DNA from: JANQOH01 sp965243325
GTDB taxonomy: Bacteria; Pseudomonadota; Alphaproteobacteria; UBA7887
NCBI GenBank assembly: GCA_965243325.1
Contig: CBDEUQ010000003.1
Location: 2,232,001-2,296,000 of the forward strand
Direction: 5' to 3'
DNA length: 64,000 nt
A model generated the notes under the pieces. It had not been told where the DNA came from. It saw only the letters and a program-made list of their open reading frames with translations, and made no database searches. A program made the translations under genes and the position numbers. Below are positions 1 through 8,333 of this stretch, one piece after another (position 1 is the first letter of the stretch; every line of letters begins with the position of its first letter).

Positions 1-1
1 C

Positions 2-862
2 GTTACCGACGTCGATCTGGCCGACATGAACGATGACGTGTGGCGTTGTGTGGAAAACGCGTTCCACGAATACGGCGTACTGGTTTTCCCGGGGCAGAAC
101 TTGAGCGAGGAGGCGCAGATCGCCTTCGCCTGTCGGTTTGGCGATCTCGAGCTTCTGCGCCCGAGCGCGGACGAGAAGGCGGTGTCGATCAGCAACCGCG
201 ACGGCGACGGATCGACGGTGGGCCCCGACGACTACCGCTACAAGACGCTGCGCGGCAACGAAGGCTGGCACACGGACAGTTCGTACATGCCCCTTGCGGC
301 GAAGGCCTCGATCCTGTCGGCCCAGGTCGTCCCGTCCCGGGGCGGCGAGACCGAGTGGGCGGACATGCGCGCCGCCTGGGACGCGCTGGATGAAGAGACG
401 AAGACGCGCGTCGAGAGTCTCTCAGCCTATCACTCGCTGTACCAGTCGCAGGCCAAGATCGGCTACCAGATTCAGACTGGCGCTGGCTACGGCTATCACA
501 CCAAGGGCGCGCCCCTGCGGCCGCTGGTCAAGACCCATCCGGTGACCGGCCGCAAGTCGCTTTTCATCGGCCGCCACGCGTTCCGCATTCCCGGAATGGA
601 CGACGGCGAAGCGCAGGAACTGCTGGACGAGCTCGTCGACTTCGCCTGCCGTCCGCCGCGAACCCTCGGGCATCGCTGGCGGCCGGGCGATGTGGTGATC
701 TGGGACAATCGCTGCGTGCTGCACCGGGCGCGGCCCTACGACTTCAGCGAGGTCCGCGTTCTGCGTCACACGCGAGTCGCCGGCAACCCGGCCAGCGAAC
801 TTGCCCCAACGGGCCGCGACGAGCGCGCCGCTGCGTTCCAGCCCTCGTCGTCTAACCGTTAG
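2..862 (+). CDS. TauD/TfdA family Fe(II)/2-oxoglutarate dioxygenase (5' partial)
   Basis: Probable non-haem iron dioxygenase that couples decarboxylation of 2-oxoglutarate to hydroxylation of an unknown small substrate. The reading frame is open to the left edge (V-T-D-V-D-L before the first ATG at 26), so the N-terminus lies outside the window and the ATG at 26 is probably internal. The iron-binding facial triad is visible: WHTDSS gives the HxD pair, and DNRCVLHRARPYD gives the distal His. The 2-oxoglutarate-binding Arg follows in VLRHTRV. The layout, with LSA..VP..GG.TE..DMRAA before the centre and an IWDNRCVLHR block near the end, resembles TfdA more than taurine dioxygenase. The true substrate cannot be read from sequence. 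It ends 6 bp from the 3' end of the tRNA-Asn gene, which is on the opposite strand. Confidence 0.85.
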   Translation, partial: VTDVDLADMNDDVWRCVENAFHEYGVLVFPGQNLSEEAQIAFACRFGDLELLRPSADEKAVSISNRDGDGSTVGPDDYRYKTLRGNEGWHTDSSYMPLAAKASILSAQVVPSRGGETEWADMRAAWDALDEETKTRVESLSAYHSLYQSQAKIGYQIQTGAGYGYHTKGAPLRPLVKTHPVTGRKSLFIGRHAFRIPGMDDGEAQELLDELVDFACRPPRTLGHRWRPGDVVIWDNRCVLHRARPYDFSEVRVLRHTRVAGNPASELAPTGRDERAAAFQPSSSNR

Positions 863-868
863 AGGGGG

Positions 869-944
869 TGGCTCCCCGGGCCGGACTCGAACCAGCGACA
901 TGGTGGTTAACAGCCACCCGCTCTACCAACTGAGCTACCGGGGA
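869..944 (-). tRNA. tRNA-Asn (GTT anticodon)
   Basis: Read on the minus strand, this folds as a 76-nt tRNA. The 7-bp acceptor stem TCCCCGG/CCGGGGA is perfect. The D-arm is TAGCTCAGTTGGTAGAGC, the anticodon loop is CTGTTAACC with GTT at the anticodon position, and the T-loop is GGTTCGAGTCC. The discriminator is G and the 3' CCA is encoded (869-871). It is transcribed away from the ribokinase-like gene and towards the dioxygenase. Confidence 0.96.
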
Positions 945-961
945 ACGTGCACCCGGCGCCC

Positions 962-988
962 GTATAGCAAAGGCGTTTCGCGAACGCC
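962..988 (-). promoter_or_regulatory. Hairpin and possible -10 upstream of tRNA-Asn
   Basis: On the minus strand a 6-bp stem (GGCGTT/AACGCC, 972-988) is followed by TTTGC and then TATACG (962-967), about 18 bp before the tRNA 5' end. The hairpin plus T-run could end transcription from the ribokinase-like gene, and TATACG could be the tRNA -10 element. Both readings come from inspection only. Confidence 0.3.
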
Positions 989-1056
989 AGCGGCCCCGTC
1001 CCTTGTCCGGGACGCGTTCCTGGCGCGGCGCAGGGAGACGCGGCACCGACGGGCCG

Positions 1057-1980
1057 TCAGGCCGCTCCCATGAGCGCATCCACCTCCGCTCGGTCCGGCA
1101 TGGACTGTGACGTGCCCGCCCGCGTGACGGAAATGCCCGCGGCGGCACAGCCGAAGCGGACTGCCTGGGCGGGGTCGCGCCCTTCCGCGAGCGCAACGGC
1201 GAACGCACCGTTGAAGGCGTCGCCCGCGCCGGTCGTCTCGACCGCGCGGCCGGCGCGGAACGCCGGCACGAGGTGCGTGCCGCCCGGCCCGTCGAGCAGG
1301 GCGCCCCGCGCACCGAGCGTAATCACGACGGTCCCCGCGCCGCGCTCGCGCAGCGCCGCAGCCGCCTGGCGCGCTTGCGCCTCGTCAGCCACCGGGAGCC
1401 CGGTCAGCGCGGCGGCCTCGCTCTCATTCGGCGTGACGTAGTCGCAGAGACGGAGCAGGTCCGCCGGCGCCTCTGCTGCCGGCGCCGGGTTCAGGACCGT
1501 CGTCACGCCCGCCTCGCGGGCGATTGCCAGCCCCCGCGCTGCCGCTCGCAGTGGTTGCTCGAACTGGGTCACGAAGACTGTGGCGGACCGGATCGCTTCG
1601 GCCGCAGCATCGACGTCCGCTTCGGATATTTCAGACGCGGCGCCGGGACACACCACGATCGCGTTTTCTCCCGTCGCCGCATCGACCAGAACGGACGCGG
1701 CGCCGGTCGCCGAGCCCTGTGAGCGGGAAACGAGAGGTCGCACGCCCGCGGCGGACCACGCCGCGAGCGCCATCTCGGCGAAGGGGTCGCGCCCGATCCT
1801 GGAAATGAACCGGACCTCGGCGCCGAGCCGGGCGGCGGCGACCGCTTGATTGGATCCCTTGCCGCCGGGGCTCAGGGCGACGCTCTCGCCGATGACGGTC
1901 TCGCCCATGCGGGGCAGTCGGGCGGTGCGGAAGGTTGCATCGGCGACGAAGATGCCGAGAACAGCTACCCGCACCGCCAT
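1057..1980 (-). CDS. rbsK: Ribokinase-like PfkB family sugar kinase
   Basis: Predicted to phosphorylate D-ribose or a related sugar with ATP in the cytoplasm. The 307-residue length matches ribokinases. Visible PfkB features are the MGET turn after the first strand (25-28), the GGKGSNQA sugar-binding loop (39-46), the TPNESEA motif (183-189), and the C-terminal TGAGDAF anion hole with catalytic Asp about 254. The usual NAD at the sugar site is VAD here (12-14), so the substrate may not be ribose. It lies 235 bp downstream of, and in the same direction as, the last gene of a Liv-type ABC operon, so it may act on what that importer brings in (inference). That spacer shows no gene. Family call is firm; substrate is not. 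Confidence 0.85.
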   Translation of the reverse strand: MAVRVAVLGIFVADATFRTARLPRMGETVIGESVALSPGGKGSNQAVAAARLGAEVRFISRIGRDPFAEMALAAWSAAGVRPLVSRSQGSATGAASVLVDAATGENAIVVCPGAASEISEADVDAAAEAIRSATVFVTQFEQPLRAAARGLAIAREAGVTTVLNPAPAAEAPADLLRLCDYVTPNESEAAALTGLPVADEAQARQAAAALRERGAGTVVITLGARGALLDGPGGTHLVPAFRAGRAVETTGAGDAFNGAFAVALAEGRDPAQAVRFGCAAAGISVTRAGTSQSMPDRAEVDALMGAA

Positions 1981-2215
1981 CGGAGAACCCCCGACCGCAG
2001 CCCCCGCGTCGCAACGGCGGTCGGCAGCAAACGACCGCTCACGAACTCGGATCCGGCGTCCGGGTCGCGACCGCCGTGTCCTGTTCGTCCATCACGGTTC
2101 CCTCCGTCCCGTCGCCGCCCGGATCGTACCGTCCCGCGGATCTGTTGTCGTGCGGCACCGCGTGCTTGTCGGCAATCGCACGTCCGGCGGCGTCAAGAAG
2201 ACGTCCCGCGCGCGT

Positions 2216-2950
2216 TCAGTCGCCGCCGAGGTAGTACCGTTTGACGAGTTCATTGTCGCGCAGCGCGTCAGCGCTTTCGCCTTCGAAAGCGATGCGGCCG
2301 CCGACAATGACGTAGCCGCGGTCGGCGATGCGCGCGGCTTGGTGGAAATTCTGCTCGGCCATCAGCACCGTGAGGCCGCGGCTGTTCTTCAGTTCGCTGA
2401 TCTTGTCCATCACCCGGCCGACGAGAATCGGCGCGAGGCCAACCGACGGTTCGTCGACGATCAGGATCCGTGGCGAGGCCATGAGCGCGCGCGCGAGGGT
2501 GAGCATCTGCTGTTCCCCGCCGCTCATGCTGCCGGCTAGCTGACGCCGGCGTTCGCGCAGAACCGGGAAGGTTTCCAGGCACAGCGAGAGGTTTTCCCGC
2601 ATGGCGCGTCGCGCAATGTGGCGGTAGGCGCCAAGCGCCAGGTTTTCTTCCACCGTCAGGCTGGGAAACAGCCGCCGACCCTCGGGTGCGAGCACGATGC
2701 CGAGTTCGACGACCTGCTCCGTAGTCAAGCCGACCAGATCGACCGTCTCGCCGTCGATGGTGGCCTCGATACGCCCAGCTCGCGGGCGCACCAGTCCCAT
2801 GATGCACTTGATCAGCGTGCTCTTGCCGTTGCCGTTGGCGCCGAGCAGCGCCACGGTCTCGCCGTCGCCAACGGTGATCGACGCGCCGTCGAGAACGAGG
2901 GCCGCGCCGTAGCCCGCGCCCACCGACTCTACCTTGAGGCTAGCCGCCAA
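2216..2950 (-). CDS. livF: Liv-type ABC transporter ATP-binding protein (LivF-like)
   Basis: One of two cytoplasmic ATPases that drive a branched-chain-amino-acid-type (HAAT family) importer. At 244 residues it has the expected length. Walker A is GANGNGKST (37-45), the signature is MSGGEQQ (142-148), and Walker B is LIVDEP (163-168). PEGRRLFPSLTVEENL (89-104) is typical of LivF. It is last in a five-gene transporter operon and its start overlaps the end of the LivG-like gene by 11 bp, suggesting translational coupling. HAAT transporters import amino acids, urea, amides and other small molecules, so the name indicates family rather than proven substrate. Confidence 0.93.
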   Translation of the reverse strand: MAASLKVESVGAGYGAALVLDGASITVGDGETVALLGANGNGKSTLIKCIMGLVRPRAGRIEATIDGETVDLVGLTTEQVVELGIVLAPEGRRLFPSLTVEENLALGAYRHIARRAMRENLSLCLETFPVLRERRRQLAGSMSGGEQQMLTLARALMASPRILIVDEPSVGLAPILVGRVMDKISELKNSRGLTVLMAEQNFHQAARIADRGYVIVGGRIAFEGESADALRDNELVKRYYLGGD

Positions 2951-3668
2951 GATACGCCCTCTCCACGTCCGGGTGACGCATCACCGCCTGTGGCGTACCT
3001 TCAGCGATCAGGCGGCCGGCATCGAGCACCGCCACGCGCTCGGAAAAGCTCATGACCGCGCGCATGATGTGCTCGACCATGACGATGGTGATGCCATCGT
3101 CGTTGAAGCGGCGCAGGATTGCGAGGATCTCGTCGACTTCCGCGTGCGCGAGGCCGGCCATCGCCTCGTCGACGATCAGCAGACGAGGGCGCACGGCGAG
3201 GGCCCGCGCCAGTTCGAGCTTGCGCATGTCGACCTGCGTGAGCGACGCTGCACCCTCGTGCGCGCGTGCCGCCAGTCCGACGAGATCGAGGATCGCGGCC
3301 GCTTCGCGCGCGACGCTGCCGCCGCGGACGCCTGCGGCATATTCCAGCGGCACGGCGACGTTCTCCTGCACCGTCATGCCGGCGAACGGCCGCGGAATCT
3401 GGAAGCTGCGGGCGATGCCGAGCCTCGCCCGCCTGTGTGCCGGCAAACGCGTCACGTCCGCGGCGTCGAAGAGCACATGTCCCGCGTCAGCGATCAGCGC
3501 GCCGCCGACGCAGTTGATCAGCGTCGTCTTGCCCGAGCCGTTGGGGCCGATCAAGCCAAAGCGCTCTCCGGGCTGCACGCGGAGCGATACGCCATCGAGC
3601 GCGGTGAATCCGCCAAACCGCTTGGTCAGGCCGCGAACCGCGACCAGAGCGGCGTTCGCGTCGCTCAT
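2940..3668 (-). CDS. livG: Liv-type ABC transporter ATP-binding protein (LivG-like)
   Basis: Second ATPase of the importer, 242 residues. The start at 3668 is chosen because MSDANAALVAVRGL opens a normal ABC domain and the ATG overlaps the stop of the permease gene as ATGA. The frame stays open further upstream, but that stretch is inside the permease gene. Walker A is GPNGSGKT (41-48). The family block GIARSFQIPRPFAGMTVQENV (85-104) is present. Oddities: the signature reads SLTQVDMRKLELARAL (142-157) instead of an LSGGQ-like or LAYGQQ sequence, and Walker B is followed by DEAMAGL rather than DEPAAGL. Such drift is seen among some LivG relatives, so I do not call it broken. Confidence 0.92.
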   Translation of the reverse strand: MSDANAALVAVRGLTKRFGGFTALDGVSLRVQPGERFGLIGPNGSGKTTLINCVGGALIADAGHVLFDAADVTRLPAHRRARLGIARSFQIPRPFAGMTVQENVAVPLEYAAGVRGGSVAREAAAILDLVGLAARAHEGAASLTQVDMRKLELARALAVRPRLLIVDEAMAGLAHAEVDEILAILRRFNDDGITIVMVEHIMRAVMSFSERVAVLDAGRLIAEGTPQAVMRHPDVERAYLGG

Positions 3669-4612
3669 CGCCGACGCCGCCGGAAAAGAAGACGGCGCGC
3701 CAGGCCGACAAGGCCGTCGGGCGCCAGGATCACGAAGAAAATCAGCACGACGCCGACGATCAGCAGGTTGAGCTCGGACGATATGGTGACCGTGGCCACC
3801 TGTTGCAGTGTCCCGAGGAGGATTGCGCCGACCACGGGGCCGAGCCAAGTCGCCGTCCCGCCGATCATCGGCATGGCAACGCTGTTGACTGCGAACTCGA
3901 GGTTGAATGCCGACGGTGGATCCACGTACGACGTGTAGTAGACGAGCGGCGCGCCGGCGAGACCCATCAGGGCGCCGCTCAGCGTGGTCGAGACCAGCTT
4001 GAGCCGCAAGGTCGGGACGCCGGCACTCTCCGCCGCCTGCTCGTCGTCGCGGATGGCCGCCAAGCCGCGGCCGAGGCGCGAGGTCTCGACCGCACGTGCA
4101 AGGCATACCGCAAGCACCGCGAGAACCAGCATCAACCAGAAGAGGTAGGTGACGTAGCTGGTGAACAGCGGCGCCTCGCGCGGCCGAACGACGAAGGCGC
4201 CTGCGGCACCACCCACATACTCCCAGTTCGCCATCACGGTTTCGAGCACGATGGCCAGCGCAAGCGTCGCGATGGCGAAGTAGACTCCGCGCAGCCGCAG
4301 CGTGAGGTATCCCGTTGCCAGCCCCAGCAGACCGCACACGACGGCCGCAGCCGGCAACAGCGCGAGCAACGGCCAGCCCGTCAGCTTGCCGAAGGCGATC
4401 ACGGCGTAGGCACCGGTGGCGAGGAAGCCCGCGCTGCCGAAATTGACGTAGCCGGTGTAGCCGCCAAGGATATTCCACGCCGTCGCCAGCACGACATACT
4501 GCAGGATCACGTAGCCGGCGAAAAAATAGTACTCGTTGTCAATGAGGTGCGTCGCCGCGTAGCCGAGAATGATGATGGCCGCCGCGCCGGCGTAAAACAG
4601 GGCGTCGCGCAA
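3665..4612 (-). CDS. livM: Liv-type ABC transporter permease (LivM-like)
   Basis: Inner-membrane permease of the HAAT importer, 315 residues, with about eight to ten hydrophobic segments. The N-terminal half carries the LivM hallmark WNILGGYTGYVNFGSAGF, and the cytoplasmic loop contains the GRGLAAIRDDEQAAES coupling motif that contacts the ATPase. The end is basic (LARRLLFRRRRR). It follows the LivH-like gene after 3 bp and overlaps the LivG-like gene by 4 bp (ATGA), so the transporter subunits are clearly co-translated. Confidence 0.93.
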   Translation of the reverse strand: MRDALFYAGAAAIIILGYAATHLIDNEYYFFAGYVILQYVVLATAWNILGGYTGYVNFGSAGFLATGAYAVIAFGKLTGWPLLALLPAAAVVCGLLGLATGYLTLRLRGVYFAIATLALAIVLETVMANWEYVGGAAGAFVVRPREAPLFTSYVTYLFWLMLVLAVLAVCLARAVETSRLGRGLAAIRDDEQAAESAGVPTLRLKLVSTTLSGALMGLAGAPLVYYTSYVDPPSAFNLEFAVNSVAMPMIGGTATWLGPVVGAILLGTLQQVATVTISSELNLLIVGVVLIFFVILAPDGLVGLARRLLFRRRRR

Positions 4613-4615
4613 GGC

Positions 4616-5482
4616 CTAGCGCCCGAAAAGGCCGGACGGGCGGACCGCCAGCGTGAAGAGAAGAAATCCGAACGCCACCGCCGGCGCCCACGACGGCCCT
4701 GACAGCGACGCGGTCAGGCTCTCCACCACACCGAGCAGCAGCGCAGCCGCCACCGTGCCGCTGAGGCTTCCCATGCCGCCGAGCACGACGATGGCGAACA
4801 CGCGGCCAATGTACAGCCGGCCGATCGCCGGCTCGACGGGGCCAATTACGATGAGCAGCGCGCCGGCGAGCCCGGCGGATGCGATGCCGATGCCGAACGC
4901 CAGCCGCCGGATACGCACCGGGTCGGCGGCGACGAGCCGCAGCGCCAGCGGATCCTGCGCCACCGCGCGGATGGCTCGGCCTGCGAAAGTGCGGGACAGG
5001 AAGGCGTATATCGCCGCGGCGAGCGCCATTGACACGAGAAACGGAATCAACATCCGCAGCGGTAGCACCAATGGCCCGATGTCAAGCGTAGCGCCGATGT
5101 AGCTCGCATTGACCAGCCTGTAGTCGACGCCAAACTGGAGGATCAGCGCGACCTCGACGATGAACATCAGGCCGAAGAAAAACGCGAGGCCGCGCAGCGA
5201 TTCGTCGTCGCGCCTTTCGAAGCTCCAGTTGTAGACGCTGTAGACGAGGACGCCGACGACGAAGAATGCCGGCATCATGAGAAATCCGGCCGCCACCGGG
5301 TCGAGGCCCCAGGCGCCGTTGCACGCGAAGGCGATATAGGCGCCGAGGACGATGAAGGCCGGGTGAGCGATGTTGACGATGTTCAGATAACCGAACACGA
5401 GCGTGAGCCCGATCGTCACCGCGGCATAGAAGCCGCCGAGCAGAACGCCGGAGACCAGCGCGTTCAGAACGAGACCGGACAT
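4616..5482 (-). CDS. livH: Liv-type ABC transporter permease (LivH-like)
   Basis: First permease of the importer, 288 residues from MSGLVLNALVSG. The frame is open further upstream, but the added residues would be arginine-rich and lie in the intergenic space and the binding-protein gene. The family motif GLTLVFGYLNIVNIAHPAFIVLGAY near the N-terminus and GRAIRAVAQDPLALRL in the coupling loop identify LivH. The protein is strongly hydrophobic. It sits 28 bp downstream of the binding-protein gene and 3 bp upstream of the LivM-like gene. Confidence 0.93.
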   Translation of the reverse strand: MSGLVLNALVSGVLLGGFYAAVTIGLTLVFGYLNIVNIAHPAFIVLGAYIAFACNGAWGLDPVAAGFLMMPAFFVVGVLVYSVYNWSFERRDDESLRGLAFFFGLMFIVEVALILQFGVDYRLVNASYIGATLDIGPLVLPLRMLIPFLVSMALAAAIYAFLSRTFAGRAIRAVAQDPLALRLVAADPVRIRRLAFGIGIASAGLAGALLIVIGPVEPAIGRLYIGRVFAIVVLGGMGSLSGTVAAALLLGVVESLTASLSGPSWAPAVAFGFLLFTLAVRPSGLFGR

Positions 5483-5510
5483 GCCGTACGCGGGGGGAAA
5501 CGGTGAGTGT

Positions 5511-6767
5511 TCAGCGCGCTTCCGCGAACGGTGCGGCCAACTCGCCCGAGCGCCACTCGGGCGGATGCAGAACGGCGCGCGTGCCTGCCCGCGCGAATGT
5601 CTCCAGGTCGTTGTCAGCAATACCCTGGTACTGAACCATCAGAATGCGTGGCCGCGCCCATTCGCCGTTGCGGCCGAAGCGGATGGTGCCGACCACCGTG
5701 TCGAAGGTCGTGGAGCGGATGTGGTCGGCGAGCGCGTTCTGGTCGAGGCTGCCAACCTCAGCGACGGCCTGACCCAGCACTTGCATGTAGGCGTAGGCGA
5801 AGGGCGGCAGATAGTAACCCAGCGGATCGACGCCCTCGTCGGCGGCAACGGCCTGGTACTTCTCCAGGAACGCCTCGATTCCGGGGAACTGCAGTGTTGG
5901 TTCGGGCACCCAGAAGTCATAGTTGACGAAGCCGTTGAGTTGCGGGCCGAGTGCCTCCATCAGGGTTGCGTATTGAAGGCCGACCATGCCGCCGCCCAGC
6001 ATGGCCACGTCGAGGCCGATCTCGTTCACCGTACGAACGATACCCGCCGAATCCGGCGGGTACGACGCCACGTAGACGATGTCGGGCTCGGCTGCCGCGA
6101 TGGCGCGGATCACCGGCGTAAAATCGACCGTGTTCGGCGGGTATGAACGGTCGTAGACGACCTCCATGCCGGCTTCCTCGGCGTTGATGCGCGCGCCGAT
6201 CATCGCGTTGCGCGGAAATTCCGCATCGGCGCCGACGAGCGCCACCTTCCTGGGTTTCGGCTCGATCGTCGCCGCGAGCTCGAAAAAGCCGCGCGACCAG
6301 TTGAGCCGCGGTTCCTCGCCGGCGGGCAGGATCTGGAAATACCGCTCGTAGCCGAATTCCTCGTTGGTGGCGAGGCCGAACAGCGACATGAACACCATGT
6401 CGTAATTCATCGCGATGGGGATGGCCGGGGCGATGGTTGTCGAGCCGTAGCCCGAGACGATGAGGTCGACCCGGTCGATGTTGATGAGCTTGGTATAGAT
6501 TCCCGGCACTTTCGACGGGTTGGTCTGGTCGTCGTAGTACACGAGCTCCACGGGCCGCCCGAGAAGGCCGCCGGCGGCGTTCGTTTCGTCGGCCCAGATC
6601 TGGATCGCGATGAGCGCCGCCTTGCCGGCGCCCGCCAGCGCTCCCGTCAGAGCCATGCCGAAACCGATCTTGATCGGCTCTTCGGCGCGCACCTCCGACA
6701 TCGGCGCCGCGAATCCCACGGTTGCCGCGAGGACTGCGGCGGCAAACAGTCTCAATCGGCCGGACAT
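5511..6767 (-). CDS. Liv-type ABC transporter periplasmic substrate-binding protein
   Basis: Periplasmic receptor for the HAAT importer, 418 residues. A Sec signal peptide covers about residues 1-28 (hydrophobic core LFAAAVLAATVGFAA, cleavage probably after VRA before EEPIKIGFG). The type I periplasmic binding fold is recognisable from GALAGAGKAALIAIQIWADE, the GGLLGRPVELVYYDDQ block and the second-domain KVALVGADAEFPRNA block. It opens the transporter operon behind a good ribosome binding site (AGAGGGGGAA). The ligand is unknown. Aromatic residues such as YYDD and YLPPFAYAYMQV fit the wider amide/aromatic-binding group of this family as well as amino acids. A ribokinase at the end of the cluster hints at a sugar-containing ligand (inference). 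Confidence 0.92.
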   Translation of the reverse strand: MSGRLRLFAAAVLAATVGFAAPMSEVRAEEPIKIGFGMALTGALAGAGKAALIAIQIWADETNAAGGLLGRPVELVYYDDQTNPSKVPGIYTKLINIDRVDLIVSGYGSTTIAPAIPIAMNYDMVFMSLFGLATNEEFGYERYFQILPAGEEPRLNWSRGFFELAATIEPKPRKVALVGADAEFPRNAMIGARINAEEAGMEVVYDRSYPPNTVDFTPVIRAIAAAEPDIVYVASYPPDSAGIVRTVNEIGLDVAMLGGGMVGLQYATLMEALGPQLNGFVNYDFWVPEPTLQFPGIEAFLEKYQAVAADEGVDPLGYYLPPFAYAYMQVLGQAVAEVGSLDQNALADHIRSTTFDTVVGTIRFGRNGEWARPRILMVQYQGIADNDLETFARAGTRAVLHPPEWRSGELAAPFAEAR

Positions 6768-6935
6768 GAGCGTTCCCCCTCTGCGGTCGGCGTCGAGTCG
6801 TACCCGTCACCTTACCCGGTCGCTCCGGGCGATGCCATCCTGCGCCCGGCGGCGCCTCCGATGCGGCCGGCCGCGGCTGAACGGAAAACCGAAAGGGGCG
6901 TTGAAACGATGCCGAGGGGAAGCCCGATACGCACG

Positions 6936-6964
6936 AAAACGGCCGGCGCCGCAGCGCCGGCCGT
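6936..6964 (-). terminator. Rho-independent terminator of the SMP-30-like gene
   Basis: A perfect 11-bp inverted repeat (ACGGCCGGCGC / GCGCCGGCCGT) with a 4-nt loop. On the minus strand it is followed by TTTT. It lies 20 bp past the stop of the SMP-30-like gene and 169 bp before the start of the ABC binding-protein gene, so it should separate the two transcripts. Confidence 0.8.
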
Positions 6965-6983
6965 TCCGCGTGCAGCGTGCGCG

Positions 6984-8123
6984 TCAGGTAATGTGCGCGC
7001 CGCGCGTCTCGACGTAGACCGCGTAGAGCGACTGGCTTCCGGTCATGAACAGGCGGTTCCGCTTGGTGCCGCCGAAGCAGACGTTCGAGCAGATTTCGGG
7101 CAGCCGGATGTGGCCAATACGGTCGCCGTTCGGCGCGAAGACGTGCACGCCGTCGTATCCGTCACCGACCCAGCCCGCGGACGCCCAGATATTGCCGTCT
7201 TCGTCGCAACGAATGCCGTCGGCAAAGCCGGTCTTGCCGTCCATCTCCATCGACGTGAACTCACGCCCGTTCTTGAGCACCGCCCCGTCGACGTCGAAGG
7301 CCAGAATGTTGGGGCTCGCTTCCGGATAATGCGACGCGCCGGTGTCGGCGACGTACAGGGTCTTGTAGTCGTGCGAGAAGCACAAGCCGTTCGGCTTGAA
7401 CGCCATATCGGTCACCATCGTCACGGCGCCGGTCTGCGCGTCGATGCGATAGACCGCCTCCTTGCGCAGAGGTTGCGGCGACCCGGTGTCCAAGCGGTTG
7501 CCCTCGTAGTTCATCAGCGAACCGTAGCCCGGGTCCGTAAACCAGATCGCGCCGTCGTCCGGATGAACCACGGCGTCGTTGGGGGCATTGAACTCGCCGC
7601 CGTCGAAACTGTCCGCGAGCACCGTGATCGAGCCATCGTATTCGTAGCGAACCACACGCCGGTTGCCGTGTTCGCATGCTATCTGCCGGCCGGTGAAGTC
7701 GAACGTATTGCCGTTGGAGTTGCCCGACGGATAGCGGAACTGCCGCGAGACGTGGCCGTCCTCCTCGATCCAGCGCAGCTGCTCGTTCGACGGAATGTCG
7801 CTCCACAGCAGATAGCGACCGACGCCGTTCCACGCCGGCCCCTCGGCCCAGAAGGTACCGCGGTGCAGCCGCAGGATCGGGGTGTTGCCGAGCTTGTATT
7901 TGAAACGCTTGTCGAGCGGCACGACGTCCGGCTCGGGATAACGGACGGGCTCGGCGTCGGGGCCGAAGCTGCGCGCAAACGCCTCGCTCGACATGCCCGT
8001 GACGCTCGCCACCGCCGTGGCGGCGGCGAGGAACGACCGCCGGCTCATCCGCCCGGGGGCGTCCTCGCGGCGGTCCACCGGCTTCGCGAGGTCGACGAAT
8101 TCGTACTCGATGGGTCTTGGCAT
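6984..8123 (-). CDS. SMP-30/gluconolactonase/LRE family protein with Tat signal
   Basis: Predicted exported lactonase or other metal-dependent hydrolase with a six-bladed beta-propeller. The start at 8123 is chosen for the strong GGGAGGAA site just upstream, giving 379 residues. A twin-arginine motif SRRSFLAA (27-34) begins a Tat signal preceded by an unusually long n-region of 26 residues; a start at M26 would give a short one. The propeller carries family metal-site signatures: EGPAWNG (Glu), FNAPNDAVVHPDG-type (Asn), WFTDPGYG and FADGIRCDEDGNIWAS (Asp). The sequence is closest in style to bacterial gluconolactonases annotated for sugar acid lactones. It stands alone, ending in a good terminator. 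Confidence 0.88.
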   Translation of the reverse strand: MPRPIEYEFVDLAKPVDRREDAPGRMSRRSFLAAATAVASVTGMSSEAFARSFGPDAEPVRYPEPDVVPLDKRFKYKLGNTPILRLHRGTFWAEGPAWNGVGRYLLWSDIPSNEQLRWIEEDGHVSRQFRYPSGNSNGNTFDFTGRQIACEHGNRRVVRYEYDGSITVLADSFDGGEFNAPNDAVVHPDDGAIWFTDPGYGSLMNYEGNRLDTGSPQPLRKEAVYRIDAQTGAVTMVTDMAFKPNGLCFSHDYKTLYVADTGASHYPEASPNILAFDVDGAVLKNGREFTSMEMDGKTGFADGIRCDEDGNIWASAGWVGDGYDGVHVFAPNGDRIGHIRLPEICSNVCFGGTKRNRLFMTGSQSLYAVYVETRGAHIT

Positions 8124-8333
8124 TGAGTAGTTCCTCCCTGTTGCATCGATTGCGTCTTCGCGACGGCCCCACCCGGCGACGGTACGACCGTCACCCCCCA
8201 CGCGATGGCGAGAATGCAGCAGCGATGGTTGCACGGCTACCGCCGAATCGCAACGATCGGCCGGGCGGCGCCGCGATTCCTGCAACGCAGCCTTGCCCGG
8301 CACCGCGTGCCGCTGCCGCGCCGGCGGTGCTAC

